Shown here piece after piece: positions 13,214 through 23,250 of a stretch of 45,000 nt of DNA. A model generated the notes under the pieces. That model did no database searches, was not told the origin of the DNA, and saw only the letters and a program-made list of their open reading frames with translations. The number at the start of each line of letters is the position of its first letter. Position 1 is the stretch's first letter. Source of the DNA: Chrysomallon squamiferum (taxonomy: Eukaryota > Mollusca > Gastropoda > Neomphalida > Peltospiridae); assembly GCA_012295275.1 (NCBI GenBank), contig CM022676.1, positions 18,688,689 through 18,733,688 on the forward strand, given 5' to 3'. The position numbers and the translations under genes were made by a program.

Positions 13214-16200
13214 TGAAATCTTATAAACTGATCAAATTTAGAAAACAATTTGTAAAAATAACTTTGTTTCCAGACTGAGCTAGGGTGATCATTTCAGAGT
13301 TGTAAAACAGAAGAGCAGATTGTAACAGAAAGCTAAGCTCAAAACAGATAAAATACCAAAACATGTTATCCAGCAGTTTGAAGAAAAATGAGAAAAACAG
13401 AAAGTCACTGAACATGTTCAAAATGAATTTGTTCAAGTGAATTTTAAATTAGGAAATATTATCTCCATGTCAAAAAGAGAAAAAAAAAAAAAAAAAAAAT
13501 AATAATAATAATAATAATGACAGCACACAGAGAGCTGTATTTATATATGTACAAAGATGCCTGGTTAGTATCAGATTGGAAATCTGAAGAATTAGAGGTG
13601 ATGTAGAATATTCCATATAACACACACAGAATAAAACTTGTGTAGTTATTTAATACAATCATTCACTGCTTACTGTCTGTCTGAACAATACAAACTGCAC
13701 ATGGGTATATTGCCCACAAAAATAATATGAAAATAATGAAATAATAAAAAATAAAGTATTCTAACACTGCAATGCAGTGCATGCAAGTTACCATAGAGAT
13801 GGCATGCTTAAACATTCGTAACATGTTCCTAAAGAAAACAGACTGGACAATGACACACCACAGTAACTGTGTCATATAAAGTGTTTTATTACATGTAATT
13901 ATTTCCTTTCTTATGAAATATCTATAGTATGACATTCACAATGTATTGTTCAGACAATGTCCAATTCAGTTAACGTCACAGTTCAAAGAATTTCTCTGTG
14001 TCATGAAATGATGCATCAACTTTAGTAATCTAATTAGAGAATCAAGAGTAGTTACCTATGTAGTAGTTACCTGTGTAGTAGTAGTGTGTTGCTAGGTAAG
14101 GTTTGTAGATGTTGTAGTAGTTACCTGTGTAGTAGTAGTGTGTTGATAGGTAAGGTTTGTAGATGTTGTAGTAGTTACCTGTGTAGTAGTAGTAGTGTGT
14201 TGCTAGGTAAGGTTTGTAGATGTTACCTGTGTAGTAGTAGTGTGTTGCTAGGTGAGGTTTGTAGATGTTGTAGTAGTTACCTGTGTAGTAGTAGTGTGTT
14301 GCTAGGTAAGGTTTGTAGATGTTACCTGTGTAGTAGTAGTGTGTTGCTAGGTAAGGTTTGTAGGTGTTGTTACCTGTGTAGTAGTAGTGTGTTGCTAGGT
14401 AAGGTTTGTAGATGCTGTAGTAGTTACCTGTGTAGTAGTAGTGTGTTGCTAGGTGAGGTTTGTAGGTGTTGTTACCTGTGTAGTAGTAGTGTGTTGCTAG
14501 GTAAGGTTTGTAGATGTTGTAGTAGTTACCTGTGTAGTAGTAGTGTGTTGCTAGGTAAGGTTTGTAGATGAGTCTGAAGTCTTCAGCCAAACTGGGGTAA
14601 CGTCCTGCCTGTGACTGACTCAGTCTTAACAGATTTTTCAACAACATCGACCTGAAATTTAAAAACAACTACAACAACAACAGTTTTAAAATTATTATTA
14701 TTATTATATTGTTTTTTTCCTGGTGTATTTAAATGCAGGCATTGTGAACATTTTATTTTCATGCTAACAAATCAAACTAACTTAAAATAAAAACATATGT
14801 GCCTCACTTTTTAGATATGTTTTCTCTTTCTGTCCATAAATTAGTAACTGAAATGAATAACTTTCTATCAACATTTTATGAGTCTTTTCCCCAAAAGCAA
14901 GAAGCTGTAAGAATTCTTTTCAAGATATGTTTTTCCATATATATTTTCATAAACAGAAATATTCTAAATGGATCATTTTCTGATTGTTTACTTTCTTAAA
15001 GTAACAACTTACGTGGATCGTTTATGTTTACTTTCTTAAAGTAACAACTTACGTGGATCATTTTCTGATTGTATACTTTCTTAAAGTAACAACTTACGTG
15101 GATCGTTTATGTTTACTTTCTTAAAGTAACAATTTACGTGGATCATTTTCTGACTGTATACTTTCTTAAAGTAACAACTTATGTGGATCATTTTCTAATT
15201 GTATACTTTATTAAAGTAACAACTTATGTGGATCATTTTCTGACTGTTTACTTTATTAAAGTAACAACTTATGTGGATTGTTTATGTTTACTTTATTAAA
15301 GTAACAACTTACGTGGATCGCTTTCGTGGGATGCCGTATTCACGATTAAACTTCCAGCCGACTTTAGTTCTGTCGATTCGTTTCGGAAGTTTTTCTTTTG
15401 TTGGGTCCCAGACATGAGCCTGCATGATGTACCTCTGTACCAGCAGATCCTAGGTCACAAACAAACAAACAAACAGCTGAATAGATGAGTAAACAGCTGA
15501 ATAGATGAGTAAATAGTTGAATAAATGAGTAAACAGTTGAATAGATGAAGAAACAGGTGAATAGATGAGTAAACAGCTGAATAGATGAGTAAACAGGTGA
15601 ATAGATGAAGAAACAGGTGAATAGATGAGTAAACAGCTGAATAGATGAGTAAACAGCTGAATAGATGAGTAAACAGGTGCATAGATGAGTAAACAGGTGA
15701 ATAGATGAGTAAACAGGTGAATAAATGAATAAACAGCTGAATAAATCAATAAACAGCTGAATAAACACGGTTACTAAACATTAAACTGCAGAGAAAATCT
15801 AAGAACACTGCACAACTGTTTAACACAGAACCATTAAAATGTGTCTAACAGTGGAAAATACAAATGTAATTTCTTTAATGACCCCACAAAATAATGTTAC
15901 TAATTATAAAAACTATTGACACATAATACTACTAATTACTATTATAATATTACTACTACTACTAGTGCTACAGTACTACAAACTACTACTACTGTTACCA
16001 ATACTATAGAACTAGAGTACTACTAGCAGTTCTATTATTACTACATTATCACTACTACTAGAACTACTGTTACTACTGCTAATGCTGTTACTACTACTAC
16101 TACTACTACTACTACTGCTGCTGCTACTACTACTACTACAACTACTGCTAAACTACTACTACTACAACTACTGCTAAACAACTATTCCTACTGTTGGTAA

Positions 16201-16378
16201 TAATAACGAGAATAAACTGTACATTTACCTGGTTTGGAATTTCAACTTTTCCAATCAAGTTCTCCAGTCTTTCAGGAAATCCTGTTCTGTGCTCACTTTT
16301 AGTGAGAATACAGGCTTGTTTAACTCCTTAAAAAATAAACTACTAAAATCAGTATACACACATACAGACACAGACACA

Positions 16379-16414
<36 letters not shown>

Positions 16415-16648
16415 CATACTCACACACACAGACACACATATATTCACTCACACACAAACACACACACAAACATAGGCATATTCAAACACACACTGACATG
16501 CATATATTCACTCACATAAACACACACTCACAAGAACACACATACATGCATGCACATACATATACACACACACAAATACGTACACAAACATACACAAATA
16601 ATACAATTTTGTTTGATTCATTATAAATAAATAAATAATAATAATCAT

Positions 16649-16686
<38 letters not shown>

Positions 16687-16704
16687 TAAAATAATAATAA
16701 TCAT

Positions 16705-16745
<41 letters not shown>

Positions 16746-17884
16746 TAAAATAATAATAATCATATAGTAATAATAATAATAATAATTGACAAATTAAAAT
16801 GAAAATTAAATTCAGTGATCAAATAGTTTTAACAAAACACACAGGAATTTTATTTTATTATAAAAAAATATCTGGATTATACATTCAATTCATCTGAAAG
16901 GAAAATTCTTAACTTTTTTTTTATTTTTATTTATTTTAATTATTTTATGAATATGTTTAATAAATATGTTTAATAATAAACAAGAGCTGATTTTGATTTA
17001 CAAACAATAATAAATACAAGCAGATAAATAACACAAAACTGTTAAAACTGTCTCTGTATTGTATAAAGTGTACTTGATTGGGCAAAGCATGTCCTGAAAC
17101 AGACAGCCTGTGAAGTAAGAAACCTGCAGTTAAATCTGTTCTCATCAGACAGAATGAGAGACCTCCTACAGAACATAACACATCCAGAGTGGCAGTCCTC
17201 CTATAGGCAACAGTTAGCAATATAATAAGTGTACCAGTCCTACAGGACATTTTAAACTAGATATCAAGAGTGGCAGTCCTCCTATAAGAACAGTTAGCAA
17301 TATAATAAGTGTACCAGTCCTACAGGAAATGTTAAACTAGATATCAAGAGTTGCAGTCCTCCTATAGGAACAGTTAGCAATGTATCAGTCCTATAGGAAA
17401 AGTTAAACTAGATATCTAGAGTGGCAGTCCTCTTGTAATCAACATTTAACAACATATATCTATAGTGACGGTCCTCTCACAGGTTACATTTGACAAAATT
17501 ACATATATATATATATATTTACAGTCTTTCTGGTGGAAATGTTTAAAAAGATCTCTAGAGTGACAGTCCTCTTACAAGAAACTTAATGAGGTGTCTTGAG
17601 TGGCAGTCCTCCCGCAGTGAATAAAAGAAAAAGGATTCTAACCTTCGAGGAGTCGTGTGTGGGGCAGAGCGAGGTAAGCCGGCTCCTCGTTGTAGTCTGC
17701 TCTCTCCTCCGCCTGAACTGCGCGGTAAAACCTGGGGTCCTCCACAGGCGGCTCCCAGCGTGGGTGTGGCTCCTCTACCAGTGGGTCCACTACCCTCACC
17801 CCTGTCACAAACAAACACGTCTTAAACACAAAGCACTTTAGTATGATAATAATAATAACAGTAATAATAGTAACAATAATAACA

Positions 17885-17935
<51 letters not shown>

Positions 17936-18213
17936 GTAGCAGTAATAATAATAATAGTAATAAAAATAGTAATAATAATAATAATAAAAATAATAGTAAT
18001 AATAATAATAATAGTAATAATAATAATAGTAATAATAATAACAGTAATAATAACAATTAATAGTAATAGTATAGTAATAAGAATAATAATAATAATAAAA
18101 TATAATAGTTGTAGTAGAAGTAATAGTAATTGTTGTAGTAGTATTAGTAATGATAATAATAGTAATAGTAATTTGTGTTGTAGTTATAGTAGCATTAGTA
18201 GTAGTAATAATAA

Positions 18214-18244
<31 letters not shown>

Positions 18245-19738
18245 AAGAAATCAAAATCAAAACAAAAGATTTCAAAAAGGTATTTTAAATTTTTTTAAAT
18301 TTATTTCGAAATGTATTTGTAAAATTCACTTACTGTAAATATATTAGAAAAGTATATTTTCTTTTCGTAATTATATTTGTCATGTTTTTCTGTCTCTGAA
18401 TACTAGATGTACATTTAAACTGATTAGAGTCTGGTTATGTTAATATCTTCTGTTTCACTCTTTGTTATACAGTGACATTTACAAATGTTTCTGATTGCTA
18501 AGATGTGTTTTGTTTATAAATGCTGCCACTGAATGTTTGTACATCAATCTGCATGTGTGAATTTATGTTCAACAAATGTTTTACATCAACATTTACCTGT
18601 CTGGGTGTGTCTGGGTGTATCTCTAATTTGGTGGGTTTTTTCTCATGAACATGTTTTGTGTATTAATAATTCATATAAACAATATAATACTGAAATGTAT
18701 TGTTTACATTGTTTAAATTTACACATTACACTGGTTTTGTGTGTGAATTTGTGTGTATGTGAAGACTGATGTGATTGTTTCCGGGTGTGTCGCGTGTGTG
18801 TTTATTTTAATCGTCATGCACATGGTTTTGTTTTCAGAATTTTTCAAAAGATAAAATGAAGAATCTGTGACAGCAAGCTGGAGCAGATATTCAGGCAGCC
18901 ATTAGCAAATGATGAACAACATTACAGTTTACGTAGGCTTAACATTAAGAATCCAATAAAAAAAAACCTGTAATAAACAGTTAATTATGAAAGATATATC
19001 CAAAATAATTTCTAAAAAATAAATATCAAACTGATCTTTTTAAAACATGTTCAACTACACTGACAATCAAGACAGTCACAAAACCAGTTACAACCAGAAC
19101 ACAAAATACTCTGACAGGTTAAATAGCCACACTGTGGTTTTTATTCATAACAAAGTTTGAACATTTAGTCATTCACACTGGGTGATGACACATTCTACAC
19201 AGTGCAGTTTGTTATTTAAACATTATTTGTTCTCTTAAGGTGACATTTGAGTGTATTATTATTATTATTTTTATATAAATATTTGAACAATCAAACTGGT
19301 AATTTGTCTGCTTATATATGAATATGAATATGAATTTGAGTCGCAATCAGCCCTACTTCAGTAGTATATCCATCAACTGCTTCCAGGAAAATTTAGTAAA
19401 AATTCAATGGCCTGCTGCCCTAACATTTCTGATTAAACCCAAATCAACAGTTGCCTTGCCCTAAAAATGTATTATTCTAAACCTGCATGTTTGTGTGTGT
19501 TTGAACATCTATTTACTTATGTGTGTTGTATCCTTGCATGATCCTAATTGTGTCAGGTGTCTGTTTGTTTGTATACATGTACGTATTCATTGTTAATTTG
19601 TGTACATCCAAGTTTACCTTTTTCTTGTAAGACTTTAGGAATTAATGGTGGAACTGCTGGGAATTTCCCTTTTCTTTCCCACAAGTCATTCCAATATCTT
19701 TTAAAATGTTGTCTTCTTAGTACTACTGTCAATCTCAT
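10041..19738 (-). CDS. MRPL37: Mitochondrial large ribosomal subunit protein mL37
   Basis: Structural protein of the mitochondrial 39S large ribosomal subunit, acting in the matrix. Eight GT-AG exons give an in-frame 395-residue model: 19738-19618, 17801-17643, 16326-16229, 15449-15313, 14651-14530, 12841-12659, 11956-11877 and 10328-10041. Human MRPL37 has 423 residues. Segments closely resembling it include DPRFYRA (about 62-68), LLEGVKQA across the exon 2/3 junction, YPISPTIDL (253-261), NQTGF across exon 6/7, FFQLNT (326-331), GIKNIAWVD (339-347) and FQKFLAV near the C-terminus. The basic N-terminus fits a mitochondrial targeting peptide. About 25 residues of the human protein (the helix between the HTLYLL-like region and VVVQSV) have no counterpart between exons 7 and 8, although both flanks are phase 0. 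Introns 4 and 5 hold minisatellites built from the exon ends. Exon 7's donor (TCA|GTTAGT) is the least certain boundary. Confidence 0.93.
10372..10695 (+). repeat. Compound (GA)n / (TA)n / GACAGA repeats in MRPL37 intron 7
   Basis: Three blocks of (GA)n with interspersed (TA)n and GATA/GACA variants. Each is separated by a repeated single-copy spacer beginning ATGAACAACACAAACATCAC. The acceptor of MRPL37 exon 8 lies just beside the first block. Confidence 0.9.
10892..11104 (+). repeat. ~205-bp interspersed repeat, copy 1
   Basis: Homologous to 15761-15964: both start ATAAACA(T/C)GGTT, share CACAACTGTTTAACACAGAA and ATGACCCCACAAAATAATG, and run into an (ACT)n tail. Both copies sit in MRPL37 introns in the same orientation. 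It may be a dispersed element with a microsatellite tail, or an intragenic duplication. No coding potential was seen. Confidence 0.85.
11330..11876 (-). repeat. Low-complexity TTAGTTGTG-rich stretch of MRPL37 intron 7
   Basis: On the gene strand this stretch is imperfect reiterations of TTAGTTGTGT(C/T) and GTGTTGTTAGTTG, including two near-identical ~110-bp blocks (about 11413-11520 and 11540-11650). The exon 7 donor itself reads TCA|GTTAGTTGTGTT, so the stretch looks like expanded donor-proximal sequence. No exon encoding the missing mL37 helix could be found in it. Confidence 0.6.
11951..12265 (-). repeat. Duplicated 3' splice-site region of MRPL37 exon 7
   Basis: The acceptor of exon 7 with the first exon bases (top-strand AAACCCTGAACATTTGTAAA, about 11952-12005) recurs at about 12209-12262, followed by a similar AAATAAATAAT tail. 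The upstream copy is a decoy acceptor with only about seven exon bases attached. Confidence 0.75.
12405..12640 (+). repeat. Compound TATATAGATATAGACACAC repeat
   Basis: Tandem and interspersed copies of TATATAGATATAGACACAC alternating with (CA)n and ATACAATCTATATAT, in MRPL37 intron 6 close to the exon 6 donor at 12659. Confidence 0.85.
12866..13212 (+). repeat. (AAC)n and (AAT)n microsatellites
   Basis: About 350 bases of AAT and AAC triplets (a pure AAC core at about 12955-13032) directly upstream of the exon 6 acceptor. The gene strand therefore carries a long pyrimidine-biased TTG/TTA tract. 13213-14040 is AT-rich unique sequence with a poly(A) tract and no exon seen. Confidence 0.95.
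14055..14571 (-). repeat. 45-54-bp minisatellite built from the MRPL37 exon 5 end and its splice donor
   Basis: About ten tandem copies. On the gene strand each contains the last ~40 coding bases of exon 5 (encoding YKPYLATHYYYTG) plus the donor ACACAG|GTAACT. The copy next to the rest of exon 5 (donor after 14530) is taken as the real one. Length differences are all multiples of three, so the coding frame runs through the array to a stop at 14042. The changes between copies (Tyr/His, Ala/Ser, Asn/Ser, Ile/Thr) are non-synonymous, which does not suggest protein-level constraint. Confidence 0.95.
14967..15330 (-). repeat. 40/45-bp minisatellite containing the MRPL37 exon 4 splice donor
   Basis: Eight copies at alternating 40- and 45-base spacing. 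Each contains the exon 4 end and donor, GATCCAC|GTAAGTTGTTAC on the gene strand. The copy ending exon 4 (boundary 15313) is joined to the coding exon. Copies at 15011, 15051, 15096 and 15136 keep GT. The three nearest the real donor (15181, 15226, 15271) read AT instead of GT. Confidence 0.95.
15465..15765 (-). repeat. 20-bp minisatellite upstream of the MRPL37 exon 4 acceptor
   Basis: About 15 copies of a unit that reads CTCATCTATTCAGCTGTTTA on the gene strand, ending just before the exon 4 acceptor at 15450. Each unit contains a short pyrimidine stretch followed by TTCAG, so the array offers many acceptor-like AGs. Confidence 0.9.
15761..15964 (+). repeat. ~205-bp interspersed repeat, copy 2
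   Basis: Second copy of the element at 10892-11104. It begins at the edge of the 20-bp minisatellite and runs into degenerate (ACT)n up to about 16195. Confidence 0.85.
16350..16795 (+). repeat. (CA)n followed by three AAT-rich ~55-60-bp units
   Basis: CACA/GACA-rich DNA to about 16590. After that come three copies of a unit made of TCATATAGTAATAATAAT plus (AAT)n and ATTAAAA at about 16637-16790. The whole block lies in MRPL37 intron 2. Confidence 0.85.
17180..17615 (+). repeat. Decaying ~78-bp tandem repeat (GAGTGGCAGTCCTC)
   Basis: Seven copies of GAGTGGCAGTCCTC at about 17190, 17268, 17346, 17417, 17461, 17558 and 17599. The first three are about 78 bp apart with a conserved body (AACAGTTAGCAATATAATAA); later copies are shorter and diverged. 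The array ends about 30 bases from the exon 2 donor at 17643. No coding exon was seen in it. Confidence 0.85.
17842..18250 (+). repeat. (AAT)n/(AGT)n tract ending in (AAG)n
   Basis: About 400 bases of AAT, AGT and ATC triplets followed by a short pure AAG run at about 18215-18250, in MRPL37 intron 1. 18251-19600 is unique AT-rich intron with no exon recognised. Confidence 0.9.
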
Positions 19739-19830
19739 GTTTAATTCTAGTATCTGCTAAATTATCTGCAAAAAGAAAATACATTAAAATGAAGATTAGT
19801 ATTTACTTAATCAATCTTTTATGAAGCACA

Positions 19831-19875
<45 letters not shown>

Positions 19876-21249
19876 GTGTTTACTAATATTATTATATTTT
19901 ATAACATGATACAATGAATCGATTGAAAGTTGATATCGATATTACTTTTATTTGGATATAAACATGCACAACCAAATGGTAATTTAATGATTTATGTAAT
20001 ACTGTCGTTAAAATAATATTATCTATTCATTGAATTTCTTATATAATTCTAACAGAAGGTCAAAACAGTAATTAATCAGTCACAAACTCGAGAGTGAATG
20101 CTGCACGGTTGTTTAAGGTTCTGGCTTATGATTGACCTATCAAGTATCATGTGTTACTTGTACCTGTGACATGTGGTCGACAATGATAAACGGTCAGAAT
20201 TTTTGATGGTGATGCTTATTATTATACGTTCACTTATTCCTTTTTCTAAAACATTTGTATTCATAAACTATGGATCAGAAAATCAAAAAACAAACAGTAA
20301 ACCTTGTTTATCACTAAATATAATATTAAACCTGCATCTCACCGTTTGTTTTCTGCTTGGGGACCAGTAATGGTGTTATTAAAAATATAGTGGAATATTC
20401 ATAGACTTTTCAAAAATAAATGAATATTGATATGTAATAAAAGTTTAATAAATATATCATATTTAAATTAGTAATTAAAATAATGGAATTTGTGTTGTTA
20501 ATATATTTATAACTAATAAAATAGATAGCAAAAATATTTTTCACTGGTCTCCCTTCGAGTCATTTGCACCTTCGGAAATAGAAGAGTTATCGTAAGATAT
20601 TGTTGATCACGTTTGCGACTTCTGTAATTATTTCTTTTGTAGAAAGATGAAAATATTATTGCAAACTATATTTCACAAATTTGTGCCTTTCAAAGCAATA
20701 TAAGTCATTTATCGAGCACTGACATTTTTTATTTTTTTTTTTTTTAATTTTAATTCATGGTTTTGCCAACTTTCCGGATACTGTTTAAAGTTAACCTAGA
20801 ATTCGGACTAACAATAACGACGAAAGCGGATTCAAAGTTCGTCGATTTTAATATCCTTATCTGTGAATCATTTTATAACTTAAAACCGAACATGCTATTA
20901 TTGGTAGATAAATGACTAGCACAGATTTCATAGCTGTTTAATCCATTAATTTTAATTAATTGTTTAGGAATGTAATCATTTAGTTACTTTGAGTGAGTTC
21001 ACAAACTTTTAATATTTAATATATTTTGAATAAAATATACACAATCTTGTCAGATTTATGCACGTACCTGTGAGAGTGAATGTTTGTCTATCTTAGAGAT
21101 AGATTATATTAAATCAGTTTCAATATTAATTTACTGACATTGCTCTATTCATTTAAATTGTTATTATAGTAGTAGTAGTATAGAATTATGGCCATTGTTA
21201 TTGATATGATCATTATTTATTTAAACTGAGTTTATATATTTAATTTCAG
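19739..21249. promoter_or_regulatory. Intergenic region with probable divergent MRPL37/MTERF4 promoters
   Basis: 1,511 bases separate the two start codons. MTERF4's ATG at 21250 directly follows an acceptor-like ttatatatttaatttcag, so a 5' untranslated exon probably lies upstream. About 20560-20920 has more CpG than its surroundings (for example GCGGATTCAAAGTTCGTCG near 20830) and is the best promoter candidate. It also contains an (ATT)n tract (19833-19875). No TATA box or named motif is claimed. Confidence 0.45.
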
Positions 21250-22299
21250 ATGATGAGAGTTGTATACTCAGTAACGAGAAAATGTTTGTCACTGAAAACA
21301 TGGAACGTGGCTGTCACATACTGCAGACTACAGCATCGTCACGTACATCAGTACAGACATCAACTACACAGATTTCACACTCAGTCGTGTTTGTATGGAG
21401 ATAAACAACATGCAGCTTTAGACGAAGTTTCCACAAAGAGTGAACAACTAAAAGATTCAGAGTCAAACAACGACACTAAAACAGAAGAATTGTCTGAATC
21501 GAGTAGACGTCTTGCTGTAGACATTTTGAACAAACTGTCCAAGATAGATAAAATGTTTCAGTCAGTGCAGGTGTACTCAGCTCAAAGACAGGTCAATGTC
21601 CTGCTGTCATTTGGAATTTGTGAAGCTGATGTTTGTGACATTCTCACTTCAAACCCCAAACTTCTACGAGAGTCAAAACTTGCAGAGTTTCTCTCATTTC
21701 TCGAGAGTTACGCTTTTAAGAAGTCAGACATTGTGACGATGTTGAGAAATGACGACGGGAACGTCATTCACAACGGACTGAAGAAAATTGAAAACACATT
21801 CAACACACTTCTGTCTGCAGGTCAGAGTTTCGAGCAAGTTACCTCCCTTGTAGCAAACCATCCTCAGGTTGTGTCAATGACGTCGAAGCAGATTTTGACT
21901 CGTTTGAATTCTCTGAAGGCTTTGTTTAAAACCGACGACGTTTTCACTCTGATTCTCAAATCTCCATCCACACTGTTTGGAGACTGGGACGAGTTTGAAG
22001 AGAAGTTCAAGTACGTATTCCACGTGATGAAAATCACTCAGCCGCAGATGGTGAAGAGTCACGTGTTTGATCACTCGCTGAAGCATATCAAATGTCGACA
22101 TGTGTTCCTGACGCGTTCCGGTCAGTGGTTTGCTGGGAAACTGAAACCAGGCGAGAAAAGTCCAAACCCTCGACTCTCTGAAATAGTCGACCTGCCGGAC
22201 GAGCGGTTCTCCACAAAACTGGGAGGAATGAACATACTGGAATACAGAACTTTCTGTAAACTTCTAGATAAAGAAGAGAATGAAATAGAGGATGAATGA
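21250..22299 (+). CDS. MTERF4: Mitochondrial transcription termination factor family member MTERF4
   Basis: mTERF-repeat protein of the mitochondrial matrix. In animals MTERF4 binds the rRNA methyltransferase NSUN4 and is needed for large-subunit ribosome assembly. The 349-residue frame is one uninterrupted exon. Residues 1-50 are basic with few acidic residues, as in a mitochondrial presequence. Residues from about 100 to 270 have the leucine-rich helical mTERF pattern, including NPKLL, NHPQVV and SPSTLF, which match the proline-containing repeat signature. The C-terminal third aligns well with human MTERF4: EEKFKYVF, MVKSHVF, SLKHIKCRH (about 276-284), PNPRL and EYRTFCKLLDKEE. The short acidic end (EENEIEDE) corresponds to the start of the long acidic tail of the human protein. 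The start is chosen because it begins the presequence and sits after the splice acceptor. The gene is head to head with MRPL37. Confidence 0.92.
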   Translation: MMRVVYSVTRKCLSLKTWNVAVTYCRLQHRHVHQYRHQLHRFHTQSCLYGDKQHAALDEVSTKSEQLKDSESNNDTKTEELSESSRRLAVDILNKLSKIDKMFQSVQVYSAQRQVNVLLSFGICEADVCDILTSNPKLLRESKLAEFLSFLESYAFKKSDIVTMLRNDDGNVIHNGLKKIENTFNTLLSAGQSFEQVTSLVANHPQVVSMTSKQILTRLNSLKALFKTDDVFTLILKSPSTLFGDWDEFEEKFKYVFHVMKITQPQMVKSHVFDHSLKHIKCRHVFLTRSGQWFAGKLKPGEKSPNPRLSEIVDLPDERFSTKLGGMNILEYRTFCKLLDKEENEIEDE

Positions 22300-22367
22300 A
22301 CATTCTGGAATACGGAACTTTCTGTAAACTTCTAGCTAAAGAAGAGAATGAAACTGAGGAAGAATGA
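22228..22367 (+). repeat. 68-bp tandem duplication of the MTERF4 3' coding end
   Basis: 22228-22295 (ATGAACATACTGGAATACAG onwards) is repeated at 22296-22367 with a few substitutions. The unit is not a multiple of three. The functional stop TGA (22297-22299) overlaps the ATG of the second copy (22296-22298). The second copy still reads through 23 codons to its own TGA at 22365-22367. Confidence 0.95.
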
Positions 22368-22429
22368 TTTCTGAGTTACTGAAAGATATAGATAATAATG
22401 TGTTTGATATACTTATTTTATTTATTTAT

Positions 22430-22430
22430 T

Positions 22431-22497
<67 letters not shown>
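22430..22497 (+). repeat. (TTTA)n-(ATT)n in the MTERF4 3' region
   Basis: A short TTTA repeat grading into a pure ATT repeat just after the duplicated coding end, probably inside the 3' untranslated region. Confidence 0.9.
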
Positions 22498-22498
<1 letters not shown>

Positions 22499-22652
22499 AT
22501 GTTTATAGATAAGAAAATACAATAATGGATTGAATGTAATGAAACAGATATTAGTAAATTTAATTTATCAAATACTTTGTATGAGGAAATTTTAATTTGA
22601 TAATGTATTTATTTCTTAGTCAGTTTCACCTGAATTAGAACAGATGTTAAAA

Positions 22653-22667
22653 TTTATTTAAAATAAA
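22653..22667. terminator. Overlapping poly(A) signals for two convergent genes
   Basis: TTTATT at 22653-22658 (AATAAA on the bottom strand) and AATAAA at 22662-22667 on the top strand lie back to back. They fall between the MTERF4 stop and the bottom-strand exon ending at 22753, so each is about where the respective gene needs a signal. Confidence 0.45.
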
Positions 22668-22752
22668 ATTTGTATTTTAACATGAAGTCCTGATTAAATT
22701 ACTAGGAAATGTAAATCACTAAATGTCTGGTCTCCATTTTTACCTTTACTAC

Positions 22753-22887
22753 TCAGACTTTCTCACAAAGATGAGGTGGTTTAATTTCCCCGACCCACAG
22801 CATCAGCTCCACCCTGTAAGACTGAGGTGGATAGAATCTCGTGTCACAGAAATCAACCTGGACTCCCACCACATTGTCAGATACACG
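22753..22887 (-). CDS. Probable terminal exon of an unidentified bottom-strand gene
   Basis: A 44-residue frame ends at TGA (22755-22753) and is preceded by AAAAAAG|CGT, a weak acceptor. Its composition is protein-like in an AT-rich setting (DNVVGVQVDF, then PPQSYRVELMLWVGEIK), and GC content is clearly above the flanks. The family is not recognised. The V-x-G-V-x-V ... L-W pattern is faintly like the strand pair near the end of eIF4E-type folds, but this is not an assignment. Upstream exons would lie at higher coordinates; weak candidates near 23.4, 25.0 and 25.9 kb could not be joined convincingly. It could also be the remnant of a decayed gene. Confidence 0.38.
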   Translation of the reverse strand, partial: RVSDNVVGVQVDFCDTRFYPPQSYRVELMLWVGEIKPPHLCEKV

Positions 22888-22917
22888 CTTTTTTAATTTA
22901 AAAGAAATAATAATAAT

Positions 22918-22927
22918 AAAAGTAATA

Positions 22928-22975
<48 letters not shown>

Positions 22976-23162
22976 GTAATAAAATCCCTAACAAAGAAAA
23001 CAAGAGACAGCTGTAATTATTTTCTGGTAGAAGAATCTACAGGGGGAGTTTCAGGAATAAGTTAAACTTGCTACAGCTTGAAGTCTTTCATTTTGATGGA
23101 AATCTCACAACAATATTTTTTATTTCTTTTTTTAAATTCATTATTATTATTTTATTTTTTAA

Positions 23163-23247
<85 letters not shown>

Positions 23248-23250
23248 TCA
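22918..23250 (+). repeat. (AAT)n at 22918-22976 and (ATT)n at 23165-23247
   Basis: Two triplet tracts flanking about 190 bases of unique sequence, immediately upstream (in gene sense) of the bottom-strand exon at 22887. 23251-23990 has short open stretches on both strands but no defensible gene. Confidence 0.9.

Noticed and set aside
17555-17841. Frames on both strands over MRPL37 exon 2
   Set aside because: Only the bottom-strand frame with DPRFYR and LLEG is homologous to mL37; the others are shadows.
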